Assembly (NCBI GenBank): GCA_013112715.1
Contig: JABFGB010000025.1
Location: forward strand, 41,238-105,237
Direction: 5' to 3'
DNA: 64,000 bases
Source of the DNA: Chloroflexota bacterium
GTDB taxonomy: Bacteria; Chloroflexota; Anaerolineae; Aggregatilineales; J027
This document shows, piece by piece, positions 26,098-35,156 of the stretch. The translations under genes and the position numbers were made by a program. The notes under the pieces were generated by a model. The model made no database searches. It was given only the letters and a program-made list of their open reading frames with translations, and had not been told where the DNA came from. The number at the start of each line of letters is the position of its first letter. Within the stretch, counting starts at the first letter, position 1.

Positions 26098-27789
26098 TTA
26101 TGCTTCTATCTTATCGGTTGTGGCAACAGGAACTTGGAGGCGGATTTGGGTTCCTTGCCCTTTCTGACTATTGATCTGAAGAATAGCCCCAATTAACTGA
26201 GTTCTTTCTCGAATCCCCACCAGCCCATAATGGCCCGAAATTGGCAAAGTCTGAAGTTCGGGCGGATCAAATCCACAGCCATTATCCTGAATAGATAGTA
26301 TGACCTCCACACTAGAGAAAGCGATTTCAATTGTTGCTTGGGTGGCTTGGCTGTGTTTGCGGATATTGCTGAGGGCCTCTTGGGTAATGCGATAGAGTGC
26401 GAGTTCGATTTTGTCCGAAAGCCGCTGTTCCTCGCCCTGCATCTGGAAACTTACGGCAACCGAAGTTTCCTGTTCTGCCAACATCTCCAAAGCCGACACG
26501 AGGCCCAACTCTGCTAAATACGAAGGACGTAGACCGTGAATCATACGGCGAATATCTTCAATAGCCTGCTGCGAAATCTGCCGCACCTCGGTCAAGCGGG
26601 CCGACGCAATGGAAGGATCACGGTCAAGGTTGCGTTGGGCCATTTGGACTTGTTGGTTGAGGGAAATCAGAGTTTGAACCGTATCATCATGCAAGTCCCG
26701 GGCCAAATGGGTACGTTCCTCTTCTTGGGCCGTCGTTATCGCTCCAATATACTCGTGCAGACGCAACTGGGCTTGTTGAACGGCACGGGCCATCTCAACC
26801 AGCGCGGTCTGTAAATCTTCAATTTCTTGGATACCGCCGACTGGTCCCGCAATCGCCGAAAAATCACCTTTGACCAGTTGTCCGGCCTTGACTTTGAGGC
26901 GCTGTAAGGGACGAATGACTCCAAACATACTGAACACAAAAACCAGTAACCCCAGTAAGGTAATCAGCACCAACACCAGAACCACCGAATGAGTTACTTG
27001 CAACTGCGAACTTGTGACAGCGTGCCACGGCTCCTCGACCACTAGACTCCATTGCAGTCGTGGAATAGGGCTGTAGCCAATGACCATAGCTTCTCCGTCG
27101 TGATTTTGGATGATGCTCGGCCCTTGTTTAAAACCAGCTTCTGGATTGCTGACAATCGCTAAGGCTGATCTAGAAGCCAAATTACCCGTTATCTTGTGGT
27201 CTGAATCAAATAAGATGTGTCCATCTTCGTCCAATAAATAGGCTCTGGCATCTTCGTGAAGTATAAGACTATCGAGGATTTCATGGATACCGAGCGACTC
27301 AAGGGAGGCGATGCCATAAAGATATTGGTCATTGGCTAGAGGGGCTGAAAAAATGATCAGCACCTGTTGCTCAAAATGCCCGATGAAAGTGGGTATGTCA
27401 CCACCCACACTACGCCAATCCCATGCTCCAGTTGGTAACTTTTTGTCTAGGTTATTTGCTGTTTCCATGAACAGCCCATAATCAAATAGTTCAGCGGTGG
27501 TTTGTGAATGAGGTAAATCTTGACCGTGGGCGGCATCTGCGGCTAGGAGTGATAACAAGACTTCGCGCTGATGCAATCGTTCAGCGAGATTGTCTGCAGC
27601 GGCTTGCGTCGCACGGGCATCGCGCTGACCAACGAGTTCTTGCATGGCTTGTTGATGGAGAATGGCACTGCCTACCGTGACTACCATCAAAATAATGGCT
27701 GTCGGTACGACAAACACCAACAAAAGTTGAATGTGTAGTCCCTTGACCAAACGACGATAGACCTGCTGCAAAAGATTTCGATGCTCCAT
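26098..27789 (-). CDS. NarL-type sensor histidine kinase without adjacent regulator
   Basis: 563 residues: two membrane helices (about 20-40 and 245-270) flank a Cache-like extracytoplasmic sensor; then HAMP, HisKA_3 with H367 (ARDLHDDTVQTLISL) and HATPase (ITQEALSNIRKHS, DNGCGFDPPE, YGLVGIRERTQLIGA). First gene of the long minus-strand operon, downstream of two copper/redox palindromes. No NarL-type regulator is next to it; the orphan regulator at 32770 is the likely partner. It is a paralogue of the kinase at 46379. Confidence 0.92.
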   Translation of the reverse strand: MEHRNLLQQVYRRLVKGLHIQLLLVFVVPTAIILMVVTVGSAILHQQAMQELVGQRDARATQAAADNLAERLHQREVLLSLLAADAAHGQDLPHSQTTAELFDYGLFMETANNLDKKLPTGAWDWRSVGGDIPTFIGHFEQQVLIIFSAPLANDQYLYGIASLESLGIHEILDSLILHEDARAYLLDEDGHILFDSDHKITGNLASRSALAIVSNPEAGFKQGPSIIQNHDGEAMVIGYSPIPRLQWSLVVEEPWHAVTSSQLQVTHSVVLVLVLITLLGLLVFVFSMFGVIRPLQRLKVKAGQLVKGDFSAIAGPVGGIQEIEDLQTALVEMARAVQQAQLRLHEYIGAITTAQEEERTHLARDLHDDTVQTLISLNQQVQMAQRNLDRDPSIASARLTEVRQISQQAIEDIRRMIHGLRPSYLAELGLVSALEMLAEQETSVAVSFQMQGEEQRLSDKIELALYRITQEALSNIRKHSQATQATIEIAFSSVEVILSIQDNGCGFDPPELQTLPISGHYGLVGIRERTQLIGAILQINSQKGQGTQIRLQVPVATTDKIEA

Positions 27790-27854
27790 AGCCTACCTGA
27801 TCCTCCAAATGGGCCATACCAGCGTTTTACCATACGACATGCTCCATGACCATA

Positions 27855-27866
27855 GGCCAAATCGCG
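27855..27866. promoter_or_regulatory. Copper/redox palindrome, copy 3
   Basis: GGCCAAATCGCG, preceded by ATA; 65 bp upstream of the NarL-type kinase start. Weaker symmetry than copy 4. Confidence 0.4.
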
Positions 27867-27896
27867 GTTTTTGACCAACAGGCTTATTGAAAAACA

Positions 27897-27908
27897 CGCC
27901 AATTGGCG
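27897..27908. promoter_or_regulatory. Copper/redox palindrome, copy 4 (perfect)
   Basis: CGCCAATTGGCG is a perfect 12-bp palindrome, 107 bp upstream of the minus-strand copper operon and 75 bp upstream of the plus-strand DUF305 gene, so it could serve both. Confidence 0.6.
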
Positions 27909-27983
27909 CATAGATAGAAATAACACCTTACGATAGCATGAAATCTACAGTCCTTTACAAAACGATGTAGGAGAAGCAATCCA

Positions 27984-28727
27984 ATGAAAAAACTAAGTAT
28001 ACTACTTGGCCTCGTAATAATAGTCGTTGCCGCCTTGCCAATCTCACTTGTCCAAGCTGACGGGCCAATTGAGGGTCGTGCTGGTCGATCTGAAGCACGG
28101 TATTTGGAAGGCATGATTGACCACCACCAAATGGCTCTCGATATGGCCCAAGATTGTCTCACCAAAGCGATCACTGAGTCTGTAAAGACATTGTGTCAAA
28201 ACATCATTGATGCTCAAAGCACCGAAATTGAAACCATGCAAGGTTGGTTGACAGACTGGTATGGCATTGACTATACCCCTATGTCAATGACTGATCATAT
28301 GTCGATGATGAGCATGATGGAGATGATGCAGGGCATGTCGATGGAAGACATGATGGGCATGATGGAAGGCATGGATATGTCTGGCAACATGATGGAGATG
28401 ATGATGCAAATGATGAGCATGATGGGAGGCGACATGCCCGGTATGGAAGGCATGGGTGGCATGAATGGGATGGGCCAAATGGGTGATATGCCGATGATGA
28501 TGGGTATGATGGCTGGCCTTAACCAACTTGAAGGTGTTGAGTATGAAGTCGCGTGGTTGGAGGCCATGATTGACCACCATGATGATGCCGTGCATATGTC
28601 TGAGCGTATCTTAGAAATCGCTGAACATGAAGAACTTCGTACACTGGCCCAATCTATCATTGATGCCCAAACCAGTGAAATCGAATCTATGGAAGGATTG
28701 ATTACTGAACTGAGTGCAGCTCAGTAA
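27984..28727 (+). CDS. Secreted tandem DUF305 protein with Met-rich linker
   Basis: 247 residues. Signal peptide (LSILLGLVIIVVAALPISLVQA); two half DUF305 units (YLEGMIDHHQMALDMAQDCL near 35-90; WLEAMIDHHDDAVHMSERIL near 190-245), each with the metal-binding-like MIDHH motif; and between them about 80 residues dominated by Met, Gly and Asp (MMSMMEMMQGM and similar). The composition points to extracytoplasmic copper binding. It is followed by the multicopper oxidase fusion 72 bp downstream. Confidence 0.88.
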   Translation: MKKLSILLGLVIIVVAALPISLVQADGPIEGRAGRSEARYLEGMIDHHQMALDMAQDCLTKAITESVKTLCQNIIDAQSTEIETMQGWLTDWYGIDYTPMSMTDHMSMMSMMEMMQGMSMEDMMGMMEGMDMSGNMMEMMMQMMSMMGGDMPGMEGMGGMNGMGQMGDMPMMMGMMAGLNQLEGVEYEVAWLEAMIDHHDDAVHMSERILEIAEHEELRTLAQSIIDAQTSEIESMEGLITELSAAQ

Positions 28728-28748
28728 TTTAGGCTATTTTTGACATAA

Positions 28749-28773
28749 GGGGAGATCACAGGTTGATTTCCCC
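28749..28773 (+). terminator. Intercistronic hairpin
   Basis: GGGGAGATCA pairs with TGATTTCCCC (one G-U) around a five-base loop between the DUF305 gene and the oxidase gene. There is no T run, so it is more likely an attenuator or an mRNA-stability element than a full terminator. Confidence 0.4.
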
Positions 28774-28799
28774 GAATAGGTGCTGCTCTAGGAGGTAAA

Positions 28800-30956
28800 A
28801 TGCGCCTAAAAACCACCATCACATTTTCATTGTGGCTTACATTGATTAGCGGACTAACTTTAGCAATTGGCCTTGCGCCCACTACAACTCAGGCGCTATC
28901 CCCAACGCCTACACCCACTAGTGCTCATACATCCCATCACACTTCAGATTTTGAGGGGACAGTTTGGGTAGCGGATGAATATGGCAACAGTGTGACTGTA
29001 ATTGACGCTGCTCAAAATGAGGTCATCACAACATTGACGGGTATTGAAGCCCCGCATAATATCCAAGCGTCCCCCGACGGCAAAACTATCTGGGCCATTA
29101 GTGGGCATGATTCGCTCGCGGTGCAAATAGATGTAAGTACCTATGCCGTCGTTGGGGTAGTTCCTACAGGCAATCACCCTGCCCATATTATTTTGTCACC
29201 CGATGGTCAAGCCGCGTATGTAACGAACAGTGAGGATAATACCGTCAGTGTGATTGATGTAGACTCCATGACGGTCATTGCAACCATTCCAGTTGGAAGC
29301 TATCCACATGGAATGCGCCCCAGCCCCGACGGAAAATGGCTCTATGTTGCCAATATGCAAGACACCACCCTGAGTGTAATCGAAACCAGCACTAATACTA
29401 AAGTGGCGGATATAGAAGTTGGCAATACTCCGGTTCAAGTGGGGTTTTCGCCGGATGGTGAGTTCGTTTATGCTTCCCTTAATGGCGAAAATGCACTGGT
29501 CAAGGTCGAAGTGGCGACTCGTCAAGTGGTTGGCAAAGTCGAGGTTGGGGTTGGGCCGGTACAAGTATTTGTAACGCCAGATAATCGCTCCATTTTGGTC
29601 GCTAATCAGGGAACGGAAGCGAATCCTAGCACGACGATTTCCATTGTTGATGTCACGTCGTTCTCGGTAACGGCTACTATTGAAACGGGGCGTGGCGCAC
29701 ACGGAATTGTAGTTGATCCGTCAGGCAAATATGCCTACATCACCAATATCTACGATAATACCGTCGCTGTGCTAGACATAGCTGAACAGGAAGTTATCAA
29801 GGTTATCCCAAGTGGGGAAGGCCCGAACGGAATTACATTTTCAGCCCTTGCTCCTGCCAGCCCTGCCGCCGCCACTCTGACGTTGGAACTACCCGAACAC
29901 AGCGAAGGAGAAACTCAAGCCACCACTGATGGACACGACGAACATCATGTCGAAACACCTACGCCCAGCACTGAACATGATATGGACGGCATGGCAGGTA
30001 TGGATGGCATGGACATGGGCATGGACAACAGTGGTTCATCTGGTGGACATGCGATGCAGCCGGTCAGTAGCGAGGGAGTGCTACCAGCAGAAGAAACCGT
30101 TGGTGGGCAACCCTTGGAGTACCATCTTGAAGATGGGGTGAAGGTCTTTGAAATAACGGCCCGTCCTGTCATTTGGCATATCCTAGATGATGTAACCGTT
30201 ACCGCATGGACATATAACGGAACAGTGCCGGGGTCAATGATTCGAGTCACAGAAGGCGACCCGGTGCGGATTGTCTTCAAAAATGAACTCCCTCAGGCGA
30301 CGACCATTCACTGGCATGGTGTGGAGGTACCCAATGCAATGGATGGTGTCCCGGGAGTCACTCAAGACCCCGTCCAACCCGGCGATACCTTTGTCTATGA
30401 ATTTACGGCGAAACCTGCTGGAACGTTTATGTATCATTCCCATTATGAAGGGGATACACAGGTTGGTTTGGGCCTCTATGCGCCGTTTATCATTGATCCC
30501 GCCGAACCTGTCGAACCTGCGCCAGATGTGGATGTAACCCTGATGCTTTCCGAGTGGCGTGTCGCCAACGGTGAAACATATCCAGCTATGCCGTTGGCTG
30601 GGATGGAGCCAAACTATTTTACGATCAATGGTAAAGCCTTCCCTAGTACAGAAACTATTAATGTTAAAGTCGGTCAACGAGTACGATTGCGCTTGATTGG
30701 CATCGGCCAGTTTGCTCATCCAATGCACTTGCATGGCATGGCGTTCAAAGTGGTGGCAACTGATGGTTGGCCTGTACCAGAGGCAGCCCAATTGACCAAA
30801 GATACTATCAATGTTGCGCCGGGTGAGCGTTATGACATTGAGTTCGTGGCAACTGAACCGGGTTTATGGCTATTCCATTGCCATATCTTGCATCATACCA
30901 CTAACGACGGTGTGGATGGGGGAGGATTAATTATCCCCATCAACATTGAGGAATAA
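28800..30956 (+). CDS. YVTN beta-propeller fused to a two-domain multicopper oxidase
   Basis: 718 residues. Signal peptide; residues 50-350 are a seven-bladed YVTN-type propeller (repeats like SPDGKTIWAIS, SPDGQAAYVTNSEDNTVSVID, SPDGKWLYVANM); residues 360-425 a His/Met/Asp-rich linker (DGMAGMDGMDMGMD); residues 430-715 two cupredoxin domains. Copper motifs: HWHG (H504), YHSH, HPMHLHG and HCHILHH (H693-H695, C694 as type 1 Cu ligand). Together these give a type 1 site plus trinuclear site. It should oxidise Cu(I) or organic donors with O2 outside the cell. AGGAGG precedes the ATG. Confidence 0.93.
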   Translation: MRLKTTITFSLWLTLISGLTLAIGLAPTTTQALSPTPTPTSAHTSHHTSDFEGTVWVADEYGNSVTVIDAAQNEVITTLTGIEAPHNIQASPDGKTIWAISGHDSLAVQIDVSTYAVVGVVPTGNHPAHIILSPDGQAAYVTNSEDNTVSVIDVDSMTVIATIPVGSYPHGMRPSPDGKWLYVANMQDTTLSVIETSTNTKVADIEVGNTPVQVGFSPDGEFVYASLNGENALVKVEVATRQVVGKVEVGVGPVQVFVTPDNRSILVANQGTEANPSTTISIVDVTSFSVTATIETGRGAHGIVVDPSGKYAYITNIYDNTVAVLDIAEQEVIKVIPSGEGPNGITFSALAPASPAAATLTLELPEHSEGETQATTDGHDEHHVETPTPSTEHDMDGMAGMDGMDMGMDNSGSSGGHAMQPVSSEGVLPAEETVGGQPLEYHLEDGVKVFEITARPVIWHILDDVTVTAWTYNGTVPGSMIRVTEGDPVRIVFKNELPQATTIHWHGVEVPNAMDGVPGVTQDPVQPGDTFVYEFTAKPAGTFMYHSHYEGDTQVGLGLYAPFIIDPAEPVEPAPDVDVTLMLSEWRVANGETYPAMPLAGMEPNYFTINGKAFPSTETINVKVGQRVRLRLIGIGQFAHPMHLHGMAFKVVATDGWPVPEAAQLTKDTINVAPGERYDIEFVATEPGLWLFHCHILHHTTNDGVDGGGLIIPINIEE

Positions 30957-31263
30957 ATTCCTCGAATATGGAAATCATGAGTCATCCCGAATTTTAGCCA
31001 ACGGACTTCCTCTAAGTAGCCTGACGCTTATCCATAAATTGGAGATGACTCACGTTCCTATCCATAGCTTCCGACTTGAGTCAGTGGCCCAACGGCTCTG
31101 GTTATCTTTGCGATAGTCTGCTGATTGAAAGCATTTACGTAATTATCGCTCCTACCCTCCATTTGACCTACCTGAAGATAATCCCAGCCTCCTATGTTGG
31201 GCGGCGTAAATGGGGATAGACTTGGCGTCGGTTGTAAAATTCCCCTGCCCAGTGGAGGTCAAC
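30957..31263. other. Gene-free stretch
   Basis: No coding frame of note. GAGTCATC (30979-30986) and GATGACTC (31044-31051) form an inverted repeat, and GGCCCAACGGCT (31086-31097) is a weak match to the copper/redox palindrome. Nothing else is seen. Confidence 0.3.
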
Positions 31264-31874
31264 ATGAACCACGAAAAGCAAGGCATGAATTACGAAAAAC
31301 AGGGTAATTACATCACGCTCGCGGCGATGATTGCATGTCAACGATTGTGACGTTTGGGGTGATGTATCTCAACATCTACCAATTTTCGGATGCACGCTGG
31401 AGCGCGACGAACTTTTATATGACCCTTATGATGGGCGCGACAATGACCGTGATTATGCTCGGTTTTATGCACAGTATGTATAAGAACATGCGGATGAATG
31501 TCGCAATCTACCTTGGCAGTGTGGTGGTCTTTCTGGTGATGCTCTATCTCGTCCGAAGTCATACGACTGTGCAAGATGTCTCCTATATGCGAACCATGAT
31601 TCCACATCATTCAATGGCTATTCTGAGCAGTGAACACGCCGAGATTGAGGATGTGCGGGTACGGGCGCTTGCCGATGACATTATCGAGTCCCAGCGCCGT
31701 GAGATCAAGGAAATGGATTGGTTAATCAAGGATATTCGTGAAAATGGCATCGCCTCAACTCAAGCGGAGGCCGACACTCGTCCAGTGCCTAATTTCGAGG
31801 TCAACATGAGTTATCCTATAAACGCGATACTGCTCAGAAGAAACCCGTTGGGGCTGCGTTATGCGAGGGGTTGA
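31264..31874 (+). pseudogene. DUF305 membrane protein with a frameshift near its start
   Basis: The ATG at 31264 (after GGAGG) gives MNHEKQGMNYEKQGNYITLAAMIA and then stops out of frame. The next frame, open from 31335, continues naturally with MSTIVTFGVMYLNIYQF, so one base appears missing around 31328-31337. The rest has three membrane helices and a DUF305-type YMRTMIPHHSMAILSSEHA motif with REIKEMDWLIKDI. Either the gene is mutated, the sequence has an error, or translation restarts at 31335 (179 residues). Confidence 0.75.
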
Positions 31875-32097
31875 TACTCCTTAACGAAACAATCATGTCA
31901 TCAGGGTTTTGGTGGTAGGGGAAAGTTGACCTATGGGTCACTTGTTAGCATTTTAATTGATTAAAGGTCATCAACCTCTCCCATACAGACAGCGAAAGCC
32001 GATGCCGTTGTACTCCGCTGATAGCCCGTTGGTAAAATTCGGGATGATCTCAAATTTTTCACTTGGTCTATCAAAAGGTAGAGAGTTGAAAGGACGG

Positions 32098-32769
32098 TCA
32101 CTCCGGTTTAGTGGTTTGATAAAGCCTTAGAGTTCCAAATAGGGTGTTGAAATAATGGGTCTCAGTCACGGGTTTAAACCCGGCTTGTCCAAATAAATTT
32201 GGGATCCTACCTTGTACATTATCCGAGGTCGTCTTGAAGCCATCCAGTAGTTGCACTAATAAAAATAGACCCCGCATCACGGCGCTTCTAGGTTTACCCC
32301 AATCTGCAACATGCAGTACACCGCTAGGTTTTAGGACTCGATAGGTTTCCTCGAGTGTTCTTTTCTTGTTTTCGTAAGTCAAATGGTGAAATAGCAGACT
32401 CGAAAATACATGATTGAAAGATTCATCCGAATAGGGGAGGTTGAAAGAAAAACCCTCATCAAAGTGGATGTCTACGTTAGCTCTCTGCGCTTTAGTCCAT
32501 GCAATTGATAATGCTTGCCTATCGCCATCTAAGCCAATTATCTTTAACATTGGATTTTGTTTTTTCAGCGACAAAGTTAGCGTGGCGGTTCCACAGCCAA
32601 GATCGAGGATACTCTGATGGGGAACGAGTTCTGTTTGGTTAAGCAGGGCAGATTTGAACGTTGCTTCGCGCATGGTTACGGCGAGTACCGCGTCATAAAA
32701 ACGGGTCAATCTACGATAACGCAGCGCTGGAACATAATCAATATTTTGGAAATTCATCTCATGGCTCAT
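32098..32769 (-). CDS. Class I SAM-dependent methyltransferase (UbiE-like)
   Basis: 223 residues with SAM motif ILDLGCGTATLTLSL, motif II LDGDRQAL and the YRVLKPSGVLHVADWG segment typical of methyltransferase-11 proteins. The ATG abuts the stop of the response regulator gene at 32770, implying co-translation. The substrate is unknown; pairing with a response regulator is unusual. Confidence 0.88.
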   Translation of the reverse strand: MSHEMNFQNIDYVPALRYRRLTRFYDAVLAVTMREATFKSALLNQTELVPHQSILDLGCGTATLTLSLKKQNPMLKIIGLDGDRQALSIAWTKAQRANVDIHFDEGFSFNLPYSDESFNHVFSSLLFHHLTYENKKRTLEETYRVLKPSGVLHVADWGKPRSAVMRGLFLLVQLLDGFKTTSDNVQGRIPNLFGQAGFKPVTETHYFNTLFGTLRLYQTTKPE

Positions 32770-33417
32770 TTACTCAACAGTAGCACCTTGAATAAGGTTG
32801 AGACTAAGTGCTTTGAGAGTGGCTTCCGTCCGACCAGTCACCTCTAATTTGTTGTAAATACTTGCCAAATGACCTTGCACAGTTCGATCACTGATAGAAA
32901 GTTTAAAACCAATCGCCTTGTTAGTCAGTCCCTGTGCCGCCATTTGCAAAACTTCTAGTTCGCGCTCCGTTAGCCTGAGGGAGGACTCCGGCACTGGTTG
33001 CGAGGCGACGCGATTGAGCAAGCTGGCTGTCACTACCCTCCTGCCCTCATAAGTGTCATGCACAGCTGCGATTAAATCATCCGCATCGGCTGATTTCATA
33101 ATATAGCCATTTGCGCCTGCTGAGAGTGCTGCACGAATATAGGGTGGATCATTATAGGCTGTGAGGATTAGGATACCAATATTTTCGCCATAGCGTTTGC
33201 GCAGTTGGCGTGCGACATCTAGACCGTTGGGGCTAGGCATTTGGATGTCCAAGATGGCGACGTCAGGATGATAGTAATCAACATATTCTAGAGCCTGCAA
33301 TCCATTTTCGGCCTCGGCAATAACATTGATCGAACCTGATTCATGTAAAAATTCACGGATTCCACGCCTTACGAAGCCATGATCATCAGCGAGTATAACT
33401 TGGATGATGTCGGTCAT
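32770..33417 (-). CDS. Orphan NarL/FixJ-type response regulator
   Basis: 215 residues: receiver with DD (11-12), phosphoacceptor D57 (VAILDIQMP) and a C-terminal LuxR-type HTH (LTERELEVLQMAAQGLTNKAIGFKLSISDRTVQGHLASIYNKL). No kinase is adjacent. It is closely similar to the regulator at 47982, and the best partner is the orphan kinase at 26098. Two copper/redox palindromes lie in the gap upstream, one of them 71 bp from this start, suggesting autoregulation. Confidence 0.93.
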   Translation of the reverse strand: MTDIIQVILADDHGFVRRGIREFLHESGSINVIAEAENGLQALEYVDYYHPDVAILDIQMPSPNGLDVARQLRKRYGENIGILILTAYNDPPYIRAALSAGANGYIMKSADADDLIAAVHDTYEGRRVVTASLLNRVASQPVPESSLRLTERELEVLQMAAQGLTNKAIGFKLSISDRTVQGHLASIYNKLEVTGRTEATLKALSLNLIQGATVE

Positions 33418-33488
33418 AATTGACTACCCTATCTGAATATCACGATCACTACTTCAAATTTTAACATTCTGGGAATGCCTCCTCTATA

Positions 33489-33500
33489 GGCTATTCGGCG
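33489..33500. promoter_or_regulatory. Copper/redox palindrome, copy 5
   Basis: GGCTATTCGGCG (reverse CGCCGAATAGCC, followed by TATAG). 71 bp upstream of the orphan response regulator. Confidence 0.5.
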
Positions 33501-33566
33501 TGACTTTTGGAATTAGCCGTTAAGCGGTTGACATTATGTGACAAAAGTCATGAAAAACAAGTTATA

Positions 33567-33578
33567 CGCCAAATGGCG
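33567..33578. promoter_or_regulatory. Copper/redox palindrome, copy 6
   Basis: CGCCAAATGGCG, preceded by TATA; the best match to the consensus. 74 bp upstream of the PCYCGC lipoprotein gene. Confidence 0.6.
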
Positions 33579-33652
33579 GTGATGCTAAATGAAGGCTTTC
33601 ATTACACTCATAGCTATGAATTGACGCTTGAAGCAAAGATGGAAACTACCTC

Positions 33653-34096
33653 ATGAATGTGTATCGCCTGCTCATAAAATTGTTGATCCTCAGCCTCGTG
33701 CTGGTATTTGGTTTATTTGTATCAGGCTGTAGCAACGACAAGGGCAAGACGGATATGAGCGAAGCATCAGATATGCCAGACTTCGTGAAGGATGCGCCTG
33801 TCCGAGTCAAAGAAGCCTATCAATATGCGATGGATCACCCGGACGAACTTGCCAAATATCCGTGCTACTGTGGCTGCGGCAATATGGGCCACCAAAGTAA
33901 TCTCAGTTGCTTCATCAAGCCGGAAAATTTTGGTTTTGAAAGTCACGCGGCGGGGTGTGGCATCTGCGTAGATATTGCCCAAGATGTCATGCGCCTCAAG
34001 GGTGAAGGCCAGTCGTCCCCGCAAATTCGAACCTATATTGACGCCAAATACAGCGCTTTTGGCCCCTCCACTGATACTCCCTTCCCAACGGAATAA
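33653..34096 (+). CDS. PCYCGC-motif lipoprotein
   Basis: 147 residues. Lipobox LFVSGC (Cys about 25), then the cysteine-rich motif YPCYCGCGNMGHQSNLSCF and a C-terminal HAAGCGICVDIAQDV. The name-giving PCYCGC motif defines a small lipoprotein family of unknown function; the five or more cysteines and a histidine suggest metal binding. First gene of a six-base to overlapping run of five genes for CuA and electron-transfer proteins. Confidence 0.85.
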   Translation: MNVYRLLIKLLILSLVLVFGLFVSGCSNDKGKTDMSEASDMPDFVKDAPVRVKEAYQYAMDHPDELAKYPCYCGCGNMGHQSNLSCFIKPENFGFESHAAGCGICVDIAQDVMRLKGEGQSSPQIRTYIDAKYSAFGPSTDTPFPTE

Positions 34097-34102
34097 GACA
34101 CC

Positions 34103-34615
34103 ATGATCCATCTGCAGAAGCTGTTTGGATTGCTGCGCCAGCATGGAGTGATCCTCAGCGGGATCATCCTTGGGGTCATCGTGATGACCTTCCCGATTCC
34201 CCGCTTGACTGATCCACAAACCCGAACCATTACCCTTGATGCCCGACAATTTGAATTCGCTCCCCATCGTATTCACATCAATAAAGGGGATCGTGTCATC
34301 ATCAATTTCACCGCCTCAGATGTGGTACATGGCTTCTACTTGGATGGTTATGGCATTCAGGAGCGCGTGGAACCGGGTGTGACCAAACAAATTGAGATTG
34401 TGGCGGAGCGCACCGGCAAATTCCGCTATCGTTGCTCGGTCAGTTGTGGCTCGCTCCACCCTTTTATGATCGGGGAACTGGTCGTCGGCCCAAACGAACC
34501 CTTTTGGCGAGCTATCGCGTTTGTCAGTGTCAGTGTCATCACTTTAATCGCTTATCAATTTTTCTCGAAAGGAACTTCCTATGAGCACACAACACTCGGA
34601 ACATCACCAGCGTAG
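34103..34615 (+). CDS. Membrane-anchored CuA-type cupredoxin
   Basis: 170 residues with membrane helices near both ends. The cupredoxin domain carries the full CuA ligand set of cytochrome oxidase subunit II and N2O reductase: H76 (VVHGF), then C111, C115, H119 and M122 in CSVSCGSLHPFM. It should accept electrons from a cytochrome c. No oxidase subunit I gene is nearby. The last 35 bases overlap the DUF1573 gene. Confidence 0.88.
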   Translation: MIHLQKLFGLLRQHGVILSGIILGVIVMTFPIPRLTDPQTRTITLDARQFEFAPHRIHINKGDRVIINFTASDVVHGFYLDGYGIQERVEPGVTKQIEIVAERTGKFRYRCSVSCGSLHPFMIGELVVGPNEPFWRAIAFVSVSVITLIAYQFFSKGTSYEHTTLGTSPA

Positions 34616-35156
34616 CCGGGCTACCCATCGGCGCAAAAATGGCTGGACACGCAACAGCCTTGTCTGGATCGTCGGGATGGTGGTCGTCCTATTGGGCGTT
34701 ATCATGCTGTTCTCGTCTGGAAATTCCAAGACAGGGAATCGAAAACTACCTGCTAATCAACCGGCTGCCGATTTCAGCAATCGTCCCATCCCGGATTTTA
34801 CGCCTGTAGCTGGCGAAGGCCCACGTATTGAAGTGACCCAAGATATACTGGATTATGGCGATGTGGAATACAACAACCCGGTCAACGCCGTTTTCTATGT
34901 GCGAAATGTGGGCAATGAGCCACTTATCATCCAAGAAACCCCTCAAATTGAAGTGGTCAAAGGCTGCTGTCCACCCCAAGTGCTGGTGAGTTCCCAAACT
35001 CTCCCACCGGGAACGGAATCTACCATTAGTATGACCTTTTCGATGCACGCCGGCATGGATGGCCCTCATGAATTCCGGCTCTATGTCAAGACCAACGACC
35101 CGGTTGAACCCGTTAAAGAACTCAAGGTACTCTCCAATTGGATTCCACCAGCATGA
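34581..35156 (+). CDS. Membrane-anchored DUF1573 protein
   Basis: 191 residues: basic N-terminus, one helix (LVWIVGMVVVLLGVIMLF), then a DUF1573 Ig-like domain (DILDYGDVEYNNPVNAVFYVRNVGNEPL, VKGCCPPQV). The CC pair is notable. GAAAGGAA precedes the ATG, so the 35-base overlap with the CuA gene looks real. Role unknown; the family is thought to be extracytoplasmic. Confidence 0.82.
   Translation: MSTQHSEHHQRSRATHRRKNGWTRNSLVWIVGMVVVLLGVIMLFSSGNSKTGNRKLPANQPAADFSNRPIPDFTPVAGEGPRIEVTQDILDYGDVEYNNPVNAVFYVRNVGNEPLIIQETPQIEVVKGCCPPQVLVSSQTLPPGTESTISMTFSMHAGMDGPHEFRLYVKTNDPVEPVKELKVLSNWIPPA

Noticed and set aside
28284..28660. His-rich and Ile-rich antisense frames opposite the DUF305 gene
   Set aside because: They are the reverse reading of ATG/GAC-rich Met codons and lack ribosome sites.
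31086..31097. GGCCCAACGGCT as a fourteenth copper/redox palindrome
   Set aside because: The centre lacks the AAAT/AATT core and the ATA/TAT flanks, and it is 167 bp from the next start.
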